A stretch of DNA of 64,000 bases, taken from the NCBI GenBank assembly GCA_037157565.1, contig JAZHRO010000036.1, positions 137,136,501 through 137,200,500 on the forward strand. The letters are read 5' to 3'. Position 1 is the first letter of the stretch. Each line of letters opens with the position of its first letter. Positions 46,549 to 58,298 of this stretch are shown in pieces. Origin of the DNA: Thalassia testudinum (lineage: Eukaryota; Streptophyta; Magnoliopsida; Alismatales; Hydrocharitaceae). The notes below the pieces were generated by a model. That model searched no databases and was not told the origin of the DNA. It saw only the letters and a list, made by a program, of their open reading frames with translations. The translations under genes and the position numbers were made by a program.

Positions 46549-46566
46549 TTCCCGGCAACGGCGCCA
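46549..46566 (-). other. Primer-binding site, tRNA-Asp type (B)
   Basis: Minus strand TGGCGCCGTTGCCGGGAA, 17 of 18 matching the complement of the tRNA-Asp 3' end. It begins three bases after the end of the 5' LTR (TTTCAACA at 46570). It fixes the strand and the gypsy (Athila/Tat-like) nature of element B. Confidence 0.9.
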
Positions 46567-46569
46567 AAA

Positions 46570-46795
46570 TGTTGAAACAGCAAAGTACTACACTATTGAA
46601 TTTTGTTTTGAAAACCTGTCGCTGTTATTTGAATAGCGAAGAACTTGAGTTTAACAAATAAAATTTATACCGGAATAGAAATCCTGGCTCGAACTCAGGG
46701 AGGCGAACGTTTGATTAAAAACATGCGTTTGTTTTATTTGTCACAAAACAGAATAGCTGGTTGAAAACTATCTATCTATTTAACAAATAATAAAT

Positions 46796-46836
<41 letters not shown>

Positions 46837-48291
46837 TATTACAAATAAAAGCAAAATGGATGTAGAATAAACATGGATTTCATTATAAAAAATTATTCAT
46901 TACTCTACTCATTACAACTAGAAAGCAGGGAATATTACACTAGAAAGCAGGAAAAAGAATGGAGAGAGAGATATCCTTCTCGACGATCGCTTGGAGGATG
47001 AGCCGGACGGGACGACGCTTAGAAGATGGGGAACGGAGCGGGAAGAAGGAGGACGAAGCGGGAAGAACAGGAATGAAGCAGCACATCGTCGTCGTCGCAG
47101 GATCCACTTCTCGAATGCAAAGAGAGAACAACCCCAGGATGCTCCACGAAGGGGGACGAAGGTGGAAAAATTAAGATTTTTACTTTAGAGGAGCATCCCG
47201 GGTTTAGGACAAGCTCTTAGAGCTTTGGAGGGGGTGAGAGAAGAAAAGGGATGAGAAATTCATATAGAGGGGGTCTCCTTTTATAGTTGGAAGGAGTGAG
47301 GGCATTTTTGCCATTACATGTTGAAAAAATTAATTTAGGACCTTTAGTGACGGATAAATCCATCACTAAAGGCCTGAATGTGGCCTTCGTGGGCGGCACT
47401 CACGTGCCTGCTCACATACTGCGCCTCAACGCACGCTCCACGTCCTTCAAATCTTGACTGTCCGATCGTGAGATCGAACGGTTGAGAGCTTTCCTTGCCG
47501 TGCCTCAACCGCGCGCCTTGCGCGTGAGATCCCGCGTTACGCGGGGGCGTCAGATGGCATTGGGTGCTATCGGCCGCGTGGCGCTGTTGGATCTTCATCG
47601 CTCGGCTGATCTTGCTTGCGCGCCCGCTCAAATTTGAGGCATGCGGGGGCTCAATCCCATGCCTCCTCTCCTCGATAAGGCGCTCGACCATCGCGCTTCG
47701 GGCGCGTTTGTGTCGAGTGCTCAACTCAAGTGCATGTGCCTCACAGCTGTTGGATCTTGATCCAATGGCAGAGAGGCGCTGGCCAGAAGAGCTTCAGCTG
47801 GTGTGTACGACTAGTTGGGCGGCTGAGATGGCGCCATCTTGACCGTCCATCTTTTAAGTGATGTAGATTGTGCCACAGGTATCGGATTGGATTGATTTTC
47901 GCGTCGTTAGGCTGTGATTGTCGATCTGAACCCATCCGTGTGGTCGGATTTGTCGTCTGAAGTGTAGATTAACATCATCTTGGCCCTTGATCTTCTAGGG
48001 TTCTTCAGTCTCTATCTGATGCTACGGATATCCAATTAGGGTGATCTTGGAGTCGTTGAACTCCACTCATCGCCCTGATCAGATCCGTATGGTTGGATCT
48101 TCGATCCAAGGCCCCGATAAAAAGTCACCCTGTCCCTGATCATAAAAGGAGACAATTAACCTCCTTTTTATTCAGACTAATCTAAATGGAAGATGATGCA
48201 TGCTTTGCAGTATTTATAGTATATAATGCAATTCTATGCTTAAGAACACACATAAATAGATATTTTATGTAATATAAACATGTTTACATCA
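46570..48291 (-). repeat. 5' LTR of element B
   Basis: The LTR is 1722 bp, starting TGATGTAAACATG at 48291 on the minus strand and ending GCTGTTTCAACA at 46570. The promoter box TATAAAAG is on the minus strand (47278-47285), about 1 kb from the LTR start. A hairpin CCTTTAGTGACGGAT with its near complement lies at 47338-47369. A (GA)n microsatellite occupies 46800-46831. The CpG-rich segment of copy 5364-7113 corresponds to 47390-47860 here and is partly decayed to TpG and CpA. Confidence 0.9.
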
Positions 48292-48296
48292 ATCTT

Positions 48297-49417
48297 CCCC
48301 ATATCCATCCACCAATCGACTACAGGAGAGGAACGAATCGTCTTATTCCACAAATCTCGTAGCTCGGTCTCATAGTTTTGCCGTGTCTTTAGGTAGAAAA
48401 TCATCAATGTCATACCAGAACCTTTGGGTTAGAAGACCTGACTTGAAGTACCAGATGGCAATGGTATTTTGAGGCCTTTTACATTTGAAGTACTGAATCT
48501 TAAATCGATCAAGATAGGATCGGAAAGACTCAGGTTTTCGTTGTCGAATATCTCATAGTCTCTATAGGTTATCTCTGGCCCGTTGCTTTCTTGCAAAATA
48601 GTAGCAGAATTTATCCAACAATTCTTGAAAGCAAGTAATTTGTCTTGCCGGCAGCTCATTGAACCATTCATGAACCATGCTGGAAATATACGACGAGAAC
48701 ACTCGACAATGCACCCCGTCAGGACAGCCATGGGCATGCATCATCTGGAGGTAGCTCCCCATAAAGCTATTGGGGTCCGTCGTTTTGTCATATTGTGCCA
48801 TGATAGGTTGCTTAAATTTTTCTAACAAAGGTGCCGTCATTACCTCCTCCGTGATGGGGTAGGTAGTAGCATAAGCCCGTGGGCGTATACCCCTCATTAC
48901 CCAAGTGACCTGACGGATGATCTCAGGCAACGAGCCTCCACTGCTGATCACGATGGCATAGGCCCTGGATTGCTCCCGACTCTCGGGAAGGTGGAGGGGG
49001 AGCTAGGTGGGCTAGGAGGAGACCTCCCCTTTCTGACTACTAAGCGCGCATTTTAAGTTTTCAAGTTGTTCGCATAGGCATGCGTTCTCCTCTTCCACGC
49101 GACGCCATTTCAGTTGGTCATCGGTGTAACTAGGGTTTTAGGGCACCTCTGGCTGAACTGTTCGATTTTCCTTAGTCATTTTGATTTCGAGGAGTTGGTC
49201 CACAACTAATAGTTGTTCAACCTTTAGAGCCGCCAGTAGGCTTCATACTCTTCCTCCTTTGCCAGTATTTCAAGGAGAGGATACCCTTGAGGATTCTCAG
49301 GCTGAGAAGGCTCAGGTTGCCGACTTGGTTATGAGACCTTCTCCTTGCTAGGCCGGTGTCAGTCAGGGAAACCTTCTTGGGGTTAGCGCAGGAGGAATGA
49401 CATGTTCTGGGAGCCAT
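48297..49417 (-). pseudogene. Element C gag, N-terminal and central part
   Basis: The minus strand opens with MAPRTCHSSCANPKKVSLTD at 49417 and, after frame changes, gives the conserved gag core: PLLEKFKQPIMAQYDKTTDP, NSFMGSYLQMMHAHGCPDGV, WFNELPARQITCFQELLDKF, RKQRARDNL and further on LSLSDPILIDLR. This is the Retrotrans_gag domain (capsid) of Tat/Retand-type gypsy elements, with the usual W-F-x-x-L-P...I-x-x-F-x-x-L...F pattern. The 5' LTR is 62 bp upstream. The gene is cut at 48297 by element B and continues at 33871. Confidence 0.85.
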
Positions 49418-49479
49418 TCCTTAGATCTGGAGGTAGGAAACAATATCAAGTGATGGCATTTCCCACATAGGACACCAAT

Positions 49480-50053
49480 TGATTGAGGCCTTGATTAGCA
49501 AGACACTCGACTCAAAGAACAAATAGAACAATCACACAGAGAATCAATGGCACAGAGGATTGGTGACTCAATTCAACCGAAAGGGTGTACGTCTTAGGGG
49601 AGAGCAATGCTCCCAATATTCTACCATATTTTCGATGTTGGTGCAATCGCTCTTGGCTTCTTTCTCTCTGAGTGCGTAAAAAACCAAAGCTCTTTCTTCT
49701 CCGTATTTATAATATAGAAACAACTGTCGTAACAAATCTCTCTCATAATGGACCTTGCGATCCCCGTCACTTCTTTCGTTATTTGGTTACTAAGTGCATT
49801 CAAGTGGTTAAGTAGCATGGATCGTTAGTGCCGACATTGACGTAACTGTGCCTCTTCAACTATGGTCAATCGGGTCCTTAGGCAAGTTGCTAGACCCCAT
49901 AATCAAGTTGAATCTGCTAGGATCCGTTAGGATACTGCGATCCTGGGATCGGGTCGGACATGGTGAATCCCTGACCAGCCGAATCCATCAAAATCTGCCT
50001 AGATGCTGGATAATCAGGTGGCCAGACTCACCGAGACACTGGAAAATCTAACA
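49480..50053 (-). repeat. 5' LTR of element C
   Basis: The LTR is 574 bp. The minus strand starts TGTTAGATTTTCC at 50053 and ends AGGCCTCAATCA at 49480, followed by ATTGGTGTCCTATGTGGGAAA, the usual start of the untranslated leader in these elements. A TATAAATA box lies on the minus strand at 49704-49711. It resembles the solo LTR at 13901-14456. The expected duplication CTTTG (50054-50058) cannot be tested because the 3' end of element C is missing. Confidence 0.75.
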
Positions 50054-50058
50054 CTTTG

Positions 50059-51590
50059 GATATTGTGCGAAGTTTTAATTTTGAAAGTACTTTTAATCCT
50101 TCATTAGCTGTTAATGAAGATCTCTGTTCACAAAACAAAAAAAAATAAAAAAATTTCCAAGCATGTTTTACATTGAATCAAATAATTGAATATGAACCAT
50201 GTAAAATGAATTTCATAAAGTAAAATTTTAAAAGGAAAAAAATATCTGCCCGAAATAAAGATAAGCAAGCCTCGCTCGAAGACACATCCAAAGAAGTCCT
50301 TTTAATTACTATGAATATGTCATCATTGCTGCAAGATCATGTAATAGTAAAAGTTACGTATATGTAGGCTTAGATTCGTACTCTAAATTTCAATCCTGAT
50401 TTTAATTAACAAAACTCAGTGTGGCTCTATCATATTTTAGAAAAGAAAATACAAATATCATTTCCTTTAGACATGTATGTGGGTAGTCCCTCACTTGGGA
50501 CCGATAGACAAGTTGTATGTGTCTAAATTGCTAAATGCAGCTTATTTTTGTTGAAAGGAATTCACTAATTAAAATTCTTTTTACTATTAAATCTTAAATG
50601 TAATTTGGAGTTAATTAATAGTCATGCTTATTTGTTATTTTAAGGATTTTTTCTTAAATGGCCATTATTGGAAGCTCGAGTCAAATTATTAGTTGGCGGG
50701 AGCGAAGGCACAGATTGATATTAATCCAAGCCTTTCTTTTCATCGTACATTTGCTTATTCGCAGGAGAAACAAACGCAGAACATATAAATCATGGGGACA
50801 CCTAAGGAATTAGTTAGGAAAGATATCACGTTGTACAAAAGATGTCTGCCAAGCTCGTCTTGTCGCTGTAGGTAGGTTTAAGTGGATTGATTTTTTTTTT
50901 TTAAGTGTAATTTAATTTTTATTAGGGAACATGTACGACTCGGAACCATTGCAATTGAATTTTTTTAATATATGTTGGGAATCGATTTATTTAGTCACTC
51001 ATTAGTAGAATTTTTGAGATTTTTTTTTGATATTTTGATATTCTATGAATGGTGGATCACTTTCTCTTGGATGATCGAGATAGTTTTATTTTCTTTTTTA
51101 TTTGTTTCTTGATCTTATTTTTTATTTTTGAGTTCTCTCATTTTATAGATTATATTTTTTCAATTTGTATTTGAGATTTTTCTTTTCTTTTTTTCTTTTA
51201 AAATATATGTCTGGTATCGAATTCTTCCCTTTGATAAAATTTTCAATTTTTTTTATTAACAGAATCTACCGATTAGTTGATATGAAATCAACTATGTACA
51301 TTCGTGGACTTATGTGATATGGTAGAAAGTGACGGAGGTCTTCGTTGGACATGTCGCGCTCCAATTGAGGAGGAGGTTTCTCCCTTCCTATATATTCTAA
51401 AGACTTTTTTTTTTTTTGTTTCAACGATCTGGAGAACTATAAGCCGTCATTTCGATAAAGTCTCGAAAATTGAATTTCATTGGAGAGCAAATTCCTTTGC
51501 TTTCCAGATGGATCAAAAGTATCTAAAAAGATCACAGTGAACAATCACTTCAATCGTTACTTTTAAGGTAATTATATTAAATAAATCTCA
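50059..51590. other. Unassigned AT-rich intergenic sequence
   Basis: Poly(A) and poly(T) tracts, no recognisable coding sequence or repeat partner in the window. Confidence 0.35.
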
Positions 51591-51623
51591 TTTATATATT
51601 AATAAGCTAAAATAATAAGTATC

Positions 51624-52316
51624 TTGATGCCAAGATGTACCTGGATATCGGGGTGGAAAAGAATGGCTAAAACAAATGTCTTGGCTGCATGTACTTTTGC
51701 TTTAAAGTTCACTTGTGTCTTATCAAGATGGAAAGCAACTGCTTTGGATTTTAGAATTATTAAAAATTCATTAACGAGGGAAAACAAGCTAATAATTCCT
51801 CAGGTTAATTCAATCACTTTCTAAATAGAAAGTAAAAGTTAAAAGACTTAAATAAACATTACTTGGTTGAAGTTGATTTTATAGACTTTATGCTGCAAAG
51901 TGGATTGATTATGGCTTTCACAGAGGAATGATAATACTTGAAGAATATTCCTTACAAGCCCCTGCAGATCCTCGTGAGTTATTTAACCTTAGATGTGGAC
52001 CACGTCGTAAGTCAACTGAGAGAGCATTTAAAGTTCTCAAGAAGAGATTTAAGAACATTGAGAGTGGCATCGAGCCTCATTACTAAGTTACTAATCAAAT
52101 GGATATCATACTAGATGCCTGCACCTTACATAATTACCTCATGAGTGTTCATAAGGATGAAAGCGTTATTCAAATAGTAAGCAAAGAACTTTGAGATGTC
52201 GATGGCACCTGAATGACAACCTTACGTCCCTATTGATGACGTAGATGATGCTAGAATAGGAGAACATGTCAGAGCTTCAATAACAGCTGCAATGCGATTA
52301 AATAATGAAAAATGAA
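51624..52316 (+). pseudogene. PIF/Harbinger DDE transposase fragment
   Basis: Residues NVLAACTFALKFTCVLSRWK, FRIIKNSLTRENKL and IIPQ (51660-51803) match the part of Harbinger transposases that reads QNVLAACDFDxxFTYVLxGWEG...HDSRIL. After a probable intron (GT at 51804, to about 51850) the frame continues HYLVEVDF, YGFHRGMIIL, PRELFNLRCG, STERAFKVLKKRFKNIES, MDIILDACTLHNYL. This is the C-terminal DDE region including the E-R-x-F-x-x-L-K-x-R-F motif with the catalytic Glu. The Asp of HDSR is retained as D in LDFR but the preceding H is lost. Frameshifts and stops break it, and the N-terminal half is not found upstream. It would have cut and pasted a TTA-flanked DNA transposon. Confidence 0.8.
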
Positions 52317-55300
52317 AAATTGAAACCTTTTTCAATAGCCTAATCTACGCATATTACATTTCCAAGGTACACGTATTGTATTTTTAAAATTAGAGTGTGT
52401 AGGCATGGATCATTTTTGAAAGCGAATGCATTTTGGAGGTTATTTACTTCTAAAGAAGGGTAACATATGCATGGAGTGAGCTGTTGAGGATTGCTGTTGC
52501 CAAGGACTGAGCTTGGATGTGTGCCTTAACTTCTGCTGGGGTCCAAGGAGGTTCATCTCCATCCCCTACCAATCTTCGTATGCTGGAGTAAATATTGGCA
52601 GTTGCAAGACTCTTGCCCCTTCGCCTGACAAAGGATCATCTCCTTCCCTCATAACTCGCTTGGGTAGATGGACATTGGGAGGGGATGGACGTCCCTGTAG
52701 CAGTGCTGTGAACTATGACGATGTTGTGACCTGAGCACATCGTTGTATTGTTTTGCATTTTGTAAAGCACATCCATGATGATGTTCTCATGAGGAGCTTT
52801 GAAAACACACGGTGGGTGTGTGCTTGTTAGTGTGTTGCTCCTTGTGCATGTACACTTTTTGTATTCATTTGTATTTCCTTCCATTGTGGTCTTAGAGGCT
52901 CGGGCGAGGTGGGTGCATGTGCTACTTATGTGCTCTGTATTTGTACGTGTATATGTACAATCTTTGTATTTCTCTCATGTCTCATTTTCATGAAGTTTCC
53001 ATTTTGAATCACACCGCTAAGGCAACCCCCGAGAATGGAGAGGGGGGCCGATGTGGACTCTATGTAGTGTGGAAATTTGAATCACACAACAAAAGGGAGT
53101 ATGATATGATGAGCTTCAGCTCTGTTGTCTTGTGGTGCTAAGTTCTGTAGTTTTGAACATATGGGACTGTGTTGTCTAGACAGGTTGTAAGTCATATAAT
53201 GGTTGAAGTGCATGATGCGATTTTTTGATATTTGTAAATTATCAAAGCTTAGTTTACGTTAGCAAACTTCATTTCTTTACTATGTTGCCAACTTCTTTGG
53301 ATATTGATACATTCAAAATATGTGTTTGCATGAACTAGTTATTCATGTTATATTTCAAGATATGCATACCCATTGAGCACATCTGAGTGCACACAACATC
53401 AATGGAATGTGTATTATATAGTATTCGAGCTTATAGGGTAAATTTAATGGGATGTGTAAGCAATCTAGAATTGCTAGTCTATTTTGACGATGTGTATATC
53501 AAAGTTGGTCGAAGGATTAATAGTTTTCATAATTAGTTTCAATAAGGTCACTTACTAAAGATCAATTACTTTGAGCATGCAAACTTGTCGTATAATTTAC
53601 ATACGATTTCTTGTAGTCACAACACATTAATGCGATGTTGATTTTTGCACAACGAAGCTCATGTTGTTTCAGTAGGGTCTTATGTTGTTTTTTGCACAAA
53701 GAATCTCATGTTGTTTAATTGTGACAGCACATTAATCTAATTACAACCCGTTTATAGGTTAGAAGTATGTGATCTAGGAATAGATGAGAAATGTTTTGAA
53801 AATATGATATTTAGTAAGTGACGTGAAAAAATTATGAAGTATAGCACATTCTTCCTATATACTGCACAAAACATTTCATAATGATATAGTAGAGTTATTA
53901 CAAATAATGATAATGCACAAAACATTTCATAATGGACCGTACATTGTTTACATGAACACCAAGAAGTATTTCGACAGCACATATCGATTTCCAGAATAGG
54001 ATTTCTAGTATTTGATTATTTCTTATATAGAAAGAGTTAAATGCACAAGGAGAATTATATAGTAGAAATTTTAATTTCATAAAGTCAGCACAATGTTATC
54101 AATGAATTTTGATATATGTTATTTCCTTTATAGGTCACTCATCGCATTATATGCAATAAATTAGCTAGCTAAAGACAATACATGAGAAGTAATGTTCAGA
54201 ATCAAACAAATAATTAAATCAAATATCATATTGTGACATCTATCTTGAGCACACAAACTGATGAAAAAAATAATTATATTAAATCTAAGTATATAATCTA
54301 TTTTGGTAGCAACTTTCGTTCATTGCACATTTATGAAGCATGGTTGTCGTGAATTATAATGTAGGATATTATTGAAATGTTATTTGAATTATCATTATGG
54401 TATGTAATTGTAACTCCTTGTACTTAGAGATGTAATAAGATTTGAAGCTATAAGTGAGGTAGCAGCTTGAACGAAAACACTATTAGTTCTTTCTTGAATT
54501 GACACCACTCTTGTACACCAAAGGTACTAGCACAGCTCACATTAACACAGACATTGATATCACCAATTAGTTAACAAAAGTTGTTTATATCACAAATCTA
54601 ACAAAAGCAGCTAAGAAGAGCTACCAAAAGGGATACATGATTGACATGAAATGCACACAACAAAAGGAAGCTCATATCATGAAAAAAAAAGTCGAGTTTA
54701 GATGCAACCCATAAAACTTGCTAGGACCACGCTTCTTGCCCATGTGCTAATCTTGAAATCACAACCTTTTGTACATTAATTTATCCATTTATAATAAAGT
54801 TTGCAACATACGACGCATATGCTAATCGAGATGGCAGTATAATGATGACAAGTAACAACACACGCATAAGAGGATTAGGATTAGAGAAACAGTGACTATG
54901 ATTCATGGTAATACAGACTTTCACCAAAAGAAATTAAATAACAAAATACGAATAAAATAATAGTAAGTGTCACAGGTGAAACTTGGAGAGCACTGAAAAT
55001 ATCTTAAATAACAACACCAAAAACATCACATGCCGAAGGTTCATGACCAAACAAAGAAATACTACCATACATTGTACTCTAGAGTTCACAAAAATTAATT
55101 ACATAGCTTGTTTAGTTGAATATGACAACGAATCCCAAAATGCAGGATAATTTCCTACATGTATACCTCAAAATATGTTTTTAAACTCCAAAAAACAAAA
55201 TGTGCCCATTACCGGCATCCACCACACCAAGCACTGGCCACCATCACCTTCACCTCACGATCGACACAACCATCTTCACCATCACAGTCCATGATACTGA

Positions 55301-56829
55301 CCAAATAATAGTTTCACACCTCCAGCACACACACACACTTGTTTCACAAACTTGCTTTACCAAAAGAGTAGTTGTCGAGGATCAGGTTGTTATGCAATGT
55401 CCTCACTTCGACTTGCTTCATTCGTCTGTATGTGTGAGAGCATTATGGACCAATATCATCACCTTTTGACCTCATTGCACACCACCATCACGATTCATAG
55501 CTATCATCCTGTACGTACCATCAAACCACCTACCATATAGTCCACATGACTATCTAATGGACCATCCTGTAGATATCGATAAAGAAGCAGCACGAAAGCA
55601 TCAATCACTATGAACAAATCACTCAATGTTTGAAGAACATTTGACGGAAATTGAAATAATGAACGGACAAGTGTGAAAGCATAATGCATAGTACATAAAG
55701 TAGAAACAAATGGAAAAAAAAATTTCATTTGCACACAAAATTCACAATATAATATTTAACATGAAAAACTTGACATAAATGATGCTCCAAAAAATATTCA
55801 AAAAGAAAATAATAATGTAAAACAAAAAAGACAAGAAGTGTGATTATTTCACACCGAAGCAAATATAGAGAATCATTAACTACCACAATTAGACATTTAT
55901 ACAGAAAGTTTACACCTATCTAACTCAATCATAAGCAAGTTGCATTTTCTAACCAAATAATTAAGAATTTCTCTAAAAGGATAGAACCAAAGTCAATAAT
56001 ACCACTCACTAGAACCACACTTTTGTTTCCGCAAACAAAACCTAGTGCCATTGACGCAACATACAACAATTATAACAAATTCTATTATTACCCAGTTCTG
56101 CTTTCGCGGAAAATAAATTGCAATCCAAAATTTCACAGTGTTAAAAATCAAAACCCACCTTTTCATAACAAAAAGGCCCCTACTAGCACTCAAAAGCCAA
56201 ATCCTCCTTCTGTAACAAAAAAAAAAAAGACAAGAAGAAATTGTATCTTTCAAACAAGAAATTGAACTTAAAGACAACAACACCAACAAACTTATGTTTC
56301 TACAAACTAGTGGAGTGCGGAAGATGGATTGCCTCGGTGTACCAGGACTCATGCTCCTATGTCGACGTGTTGTTGCTTGTTCTACTACGTGTGTGCTGTG
56401 GCAAGTGTTGTGTAAACTGTTTGGGGGTGTCGTAGCAAAGCTAGCTGCTACAGGAAGCGCCTGCTTGTGCGATAGAAGTTGATGCCACTCACTCTAGATC
56501 GTGCACATTGCCGTGTGTGGTGACATGTGCATCGGAGGATTGTCAGCGGTAGGTGACTGCAGGAGAAGGGAGGGGGAGCAACATATAAAATTTGAAAATG
56601 TAGGTCAGAGATGGGTTTTTATAGTATGTGAGGTATGTCGAATGTGTTGTAGAGATGAGTTTTTTATGTATACCAATACCCTCACATAATTGATAATTCT
56701 TTTGTCACTTCTTTGTATTCACTTATTATTAAAATAGTTTAAATTTTTTTTTGTTTCATTGCCTGTAATGCTTTATGTTTTATTCTTATTTTTTGTCCTT
56801 ATAATGGATTGATAGATAGGTCGAAATCA
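52317..56829. other. Unassigned intergenic sequence
   Basis: Mostly AT-rich, no gene recognised. Short direct repeats of GCACAAAACATTTCATAATG occur near 53865 and 53916. A denser, more balanced stretch at 52430-53150 and another at 55200-55540 and 56280-56600 have open frames on both strands without family resemblance. The stretch lies between the two Harbinger-type fragments and could be the interior of one large decayed element. Confidence 0.3.
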
Positions 56830-57376
56830 ATGGATAATGCATTCATCGATGCATTGGCAAAGAGTGTATCGAAAAGCTTGGGCTTATTTTGACAAAGGAT
56901 CATTTGAAAAATACAATCAAGACACTCAAAGGTAATTTCAATAAGTGTTAGGACACATACAAGAATAGCTCCAATGGATTGAACATTATTTCGGAAACAA
57001 ACATGTGGGGAGTTGAATTCAAAGTTTGGAGAGAGTTAATAGAGATAAATAATTTTAACTTGATTTTTACCTCCATTAAATTTTATGTAATTAATATTTT
57101 TTATTAAATTTTATAGGCTAATCTTGAAGCTAAAATGTGGAAGACTACTTTGGTTCTAAACTACGACAAGCTAGTAGATTTGTTTAGAAGGGATAAGGCG
57201 ATGGGTGATGATGCTACTACAACAAAAGAAAAATTTCAACAATTAACTTCGGCATTGGCTAGAAATTTTGTAAGTGTGGATGATATTGATTTGATGGTAT
57301 CCTAGAATGAAGCTCGTTTGGAGAACTGTAACAATAGCTTTTATGAAGATCAACCATCCTCGCTCATTGAAGCTTA
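56830..57376 (+). pseudogene. Myb/SANT-like protein of PIF/Harbinger type, decayed
   Basis: From the ATG at 56830: MDNAFIDALAKSVSK, then (frameshift) LTKDHLKNTIKTLKGNFNKC, a stop, DTYKNSSNGLN, MWGVEFKVWRELIE. After an intron ending in TTATAG at 57116 it continues AKMWKTTLVLNYDKLVDLF, RRDKAMGDDATTTKEKF. This is the Myb/SANT-like domain (Myb_DNA-bind_3 group) of the second protein of PIF/Harbinger transposons, which binds the transposon ends and recruits the transposase. The K-x-x-x-L-x-Y-D-x-L-x-x-x-F-x-x-D-x-A-x-G-D pattern is well kept. A basic stretch and helix follow (RRKRRMKF at 57415). Same strand as the transposase 5 kb upstream, so both may come from one element. Confidence 0.7.
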
Positions 57377-57509
57377 AAAAAATACTTTTATTTAGACCTC
57401 TAATGCAACAAGGCGTAAGAGAAGAATGAAGTTCATAAATGATTCGAAAGTTGAAATAATAAGAGATAGCCTCGACAAATTCACTGATGATTGCAGAGGG
57501 TACCACCAT

Positions 57510-58260
57510 TGTTCAAAAGTGTCAACCCCAACTAGTAGAATTTTCAAGCTTAGATATTATTATAGAACTATAAGCTATTGGTGTCAAATCTCACTTGGTT
57601 TCTTGTGAGTTTGTTTTCTTAGTTTTGTCACCCAAAGATGATAAAGGCATACTCGGATTGCCAAATTCACTTCCATAAGTAAGTGGTGATTGAGATGAAT
57701 GGTGATAGTTAGAAGACTTTTTCTTTTAATATATCTTGGTAGAATTGGGATGAGGGCCACCCTAGCGTCTTATCATTTCTCCTTTAAACAAAAAAAAAGC
57801 TTGGCAAAACATTATTGGTAATGTTTGAACATTTTGTTATTCCTAAAGCATTTTTATCTACTATGATGTTGCACTTTTCTTTAAAGAAGGAGATGTCGCA
57901 TTTTTTTCTTTTTGTTATGTACTTGTTTCATTTTTTGTTTATTAACCAGATGTTCTAATTTTATTTTAAAACATAATTGGAGCTTAAAATTTAATAAAAT
58001 GATCGCTCATACAATACAACAAAAGTACGAATACATATATTTATTAAAGATTCCAAGCTTAATATAGAATAATTAAAGATCTTAGCTTGTCCACTAAATA
58101 TCAAAGTTACCTATTTATGTATACAAGCATTTTTTCGAAGTTGAGAATTCAAATTTTGTTGAGCATTATAGTCAAACCTTCGATTCAAGCATCGTAGCAT
58201 ATTTAAAATAAAAATTAAAATAATGATACATTTCCTTCTTATAAATGTACGTCTAATATA
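57510..58260. other. Unassigned AT-rich sequence upstream of PYRR/PHS1
   Basis: No coding or repeat content recognised. It may hold the distal promoter of the gene at 58682. Confidence 0.3.
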
Positions 58261-58290
58261 AACTCATTTTTATCGTTATCCTTTGAAGGA

Positions 58291-58298
58291 TATATAAA
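58291..58298 (+). promoter_or_regulatory. Candidate TATA box of PYRR/PHS1
   Basis: TATATAAA about 390 bp upstream of the ATG at 58682, followed by a pyrimidine-rich leader-like stretch (CTTCCCTCTCCTTTTCC). It is the best TATA candidate in the proximal 400 bp, but the transcription start is not visible from sequence alone. Confidence 0.35.

Larger units (their letters stand above)
33872..48296 (-). mobile_element. Gypsy element B, complete with both LTRs, non-coding interior
   Basis: The element runs 33877-48291 and is flanked by a perfect duplication ATCTT (33872-33876 and 48292-48296) that splits the gag gene of element C. The 5' LTR is 46570-48291 and the 3' LTR is 33877-37374 (including a nested A LTR). 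A tRNA-Asp primer-binding site follows the 5' LTR (46549-46566), and a purine-rich GGCGTGGGTGTG precedes the 3' LTR on the minus strand (about 37375-37390). No gag or pol domain is seen inside; the only coding-like part is a degenerate unidentified frame at 38990-39830 and 42537-42627. It therefore resembles a large non-autonomous Tat/Athila-type derivative, mobilised by a relative. Inside lie an A solo LTR (39835-42531) and a D-type LTR (42628-45523). Confidence 0.8.

Noticed and set aside
46549..46566. tRNA-Asp gene fragment
   Set aside because: Only the 3'-terminal 18 bases are present, next to an LTR end in the antisense direction. It is a primer-binding site.
50059..50200. 3' LTR or duplication partner for element C
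   Set aside because: The candidate duplication CTTTG at 50054 has no partner because the 3' LTR of C could not be found left of 23703.
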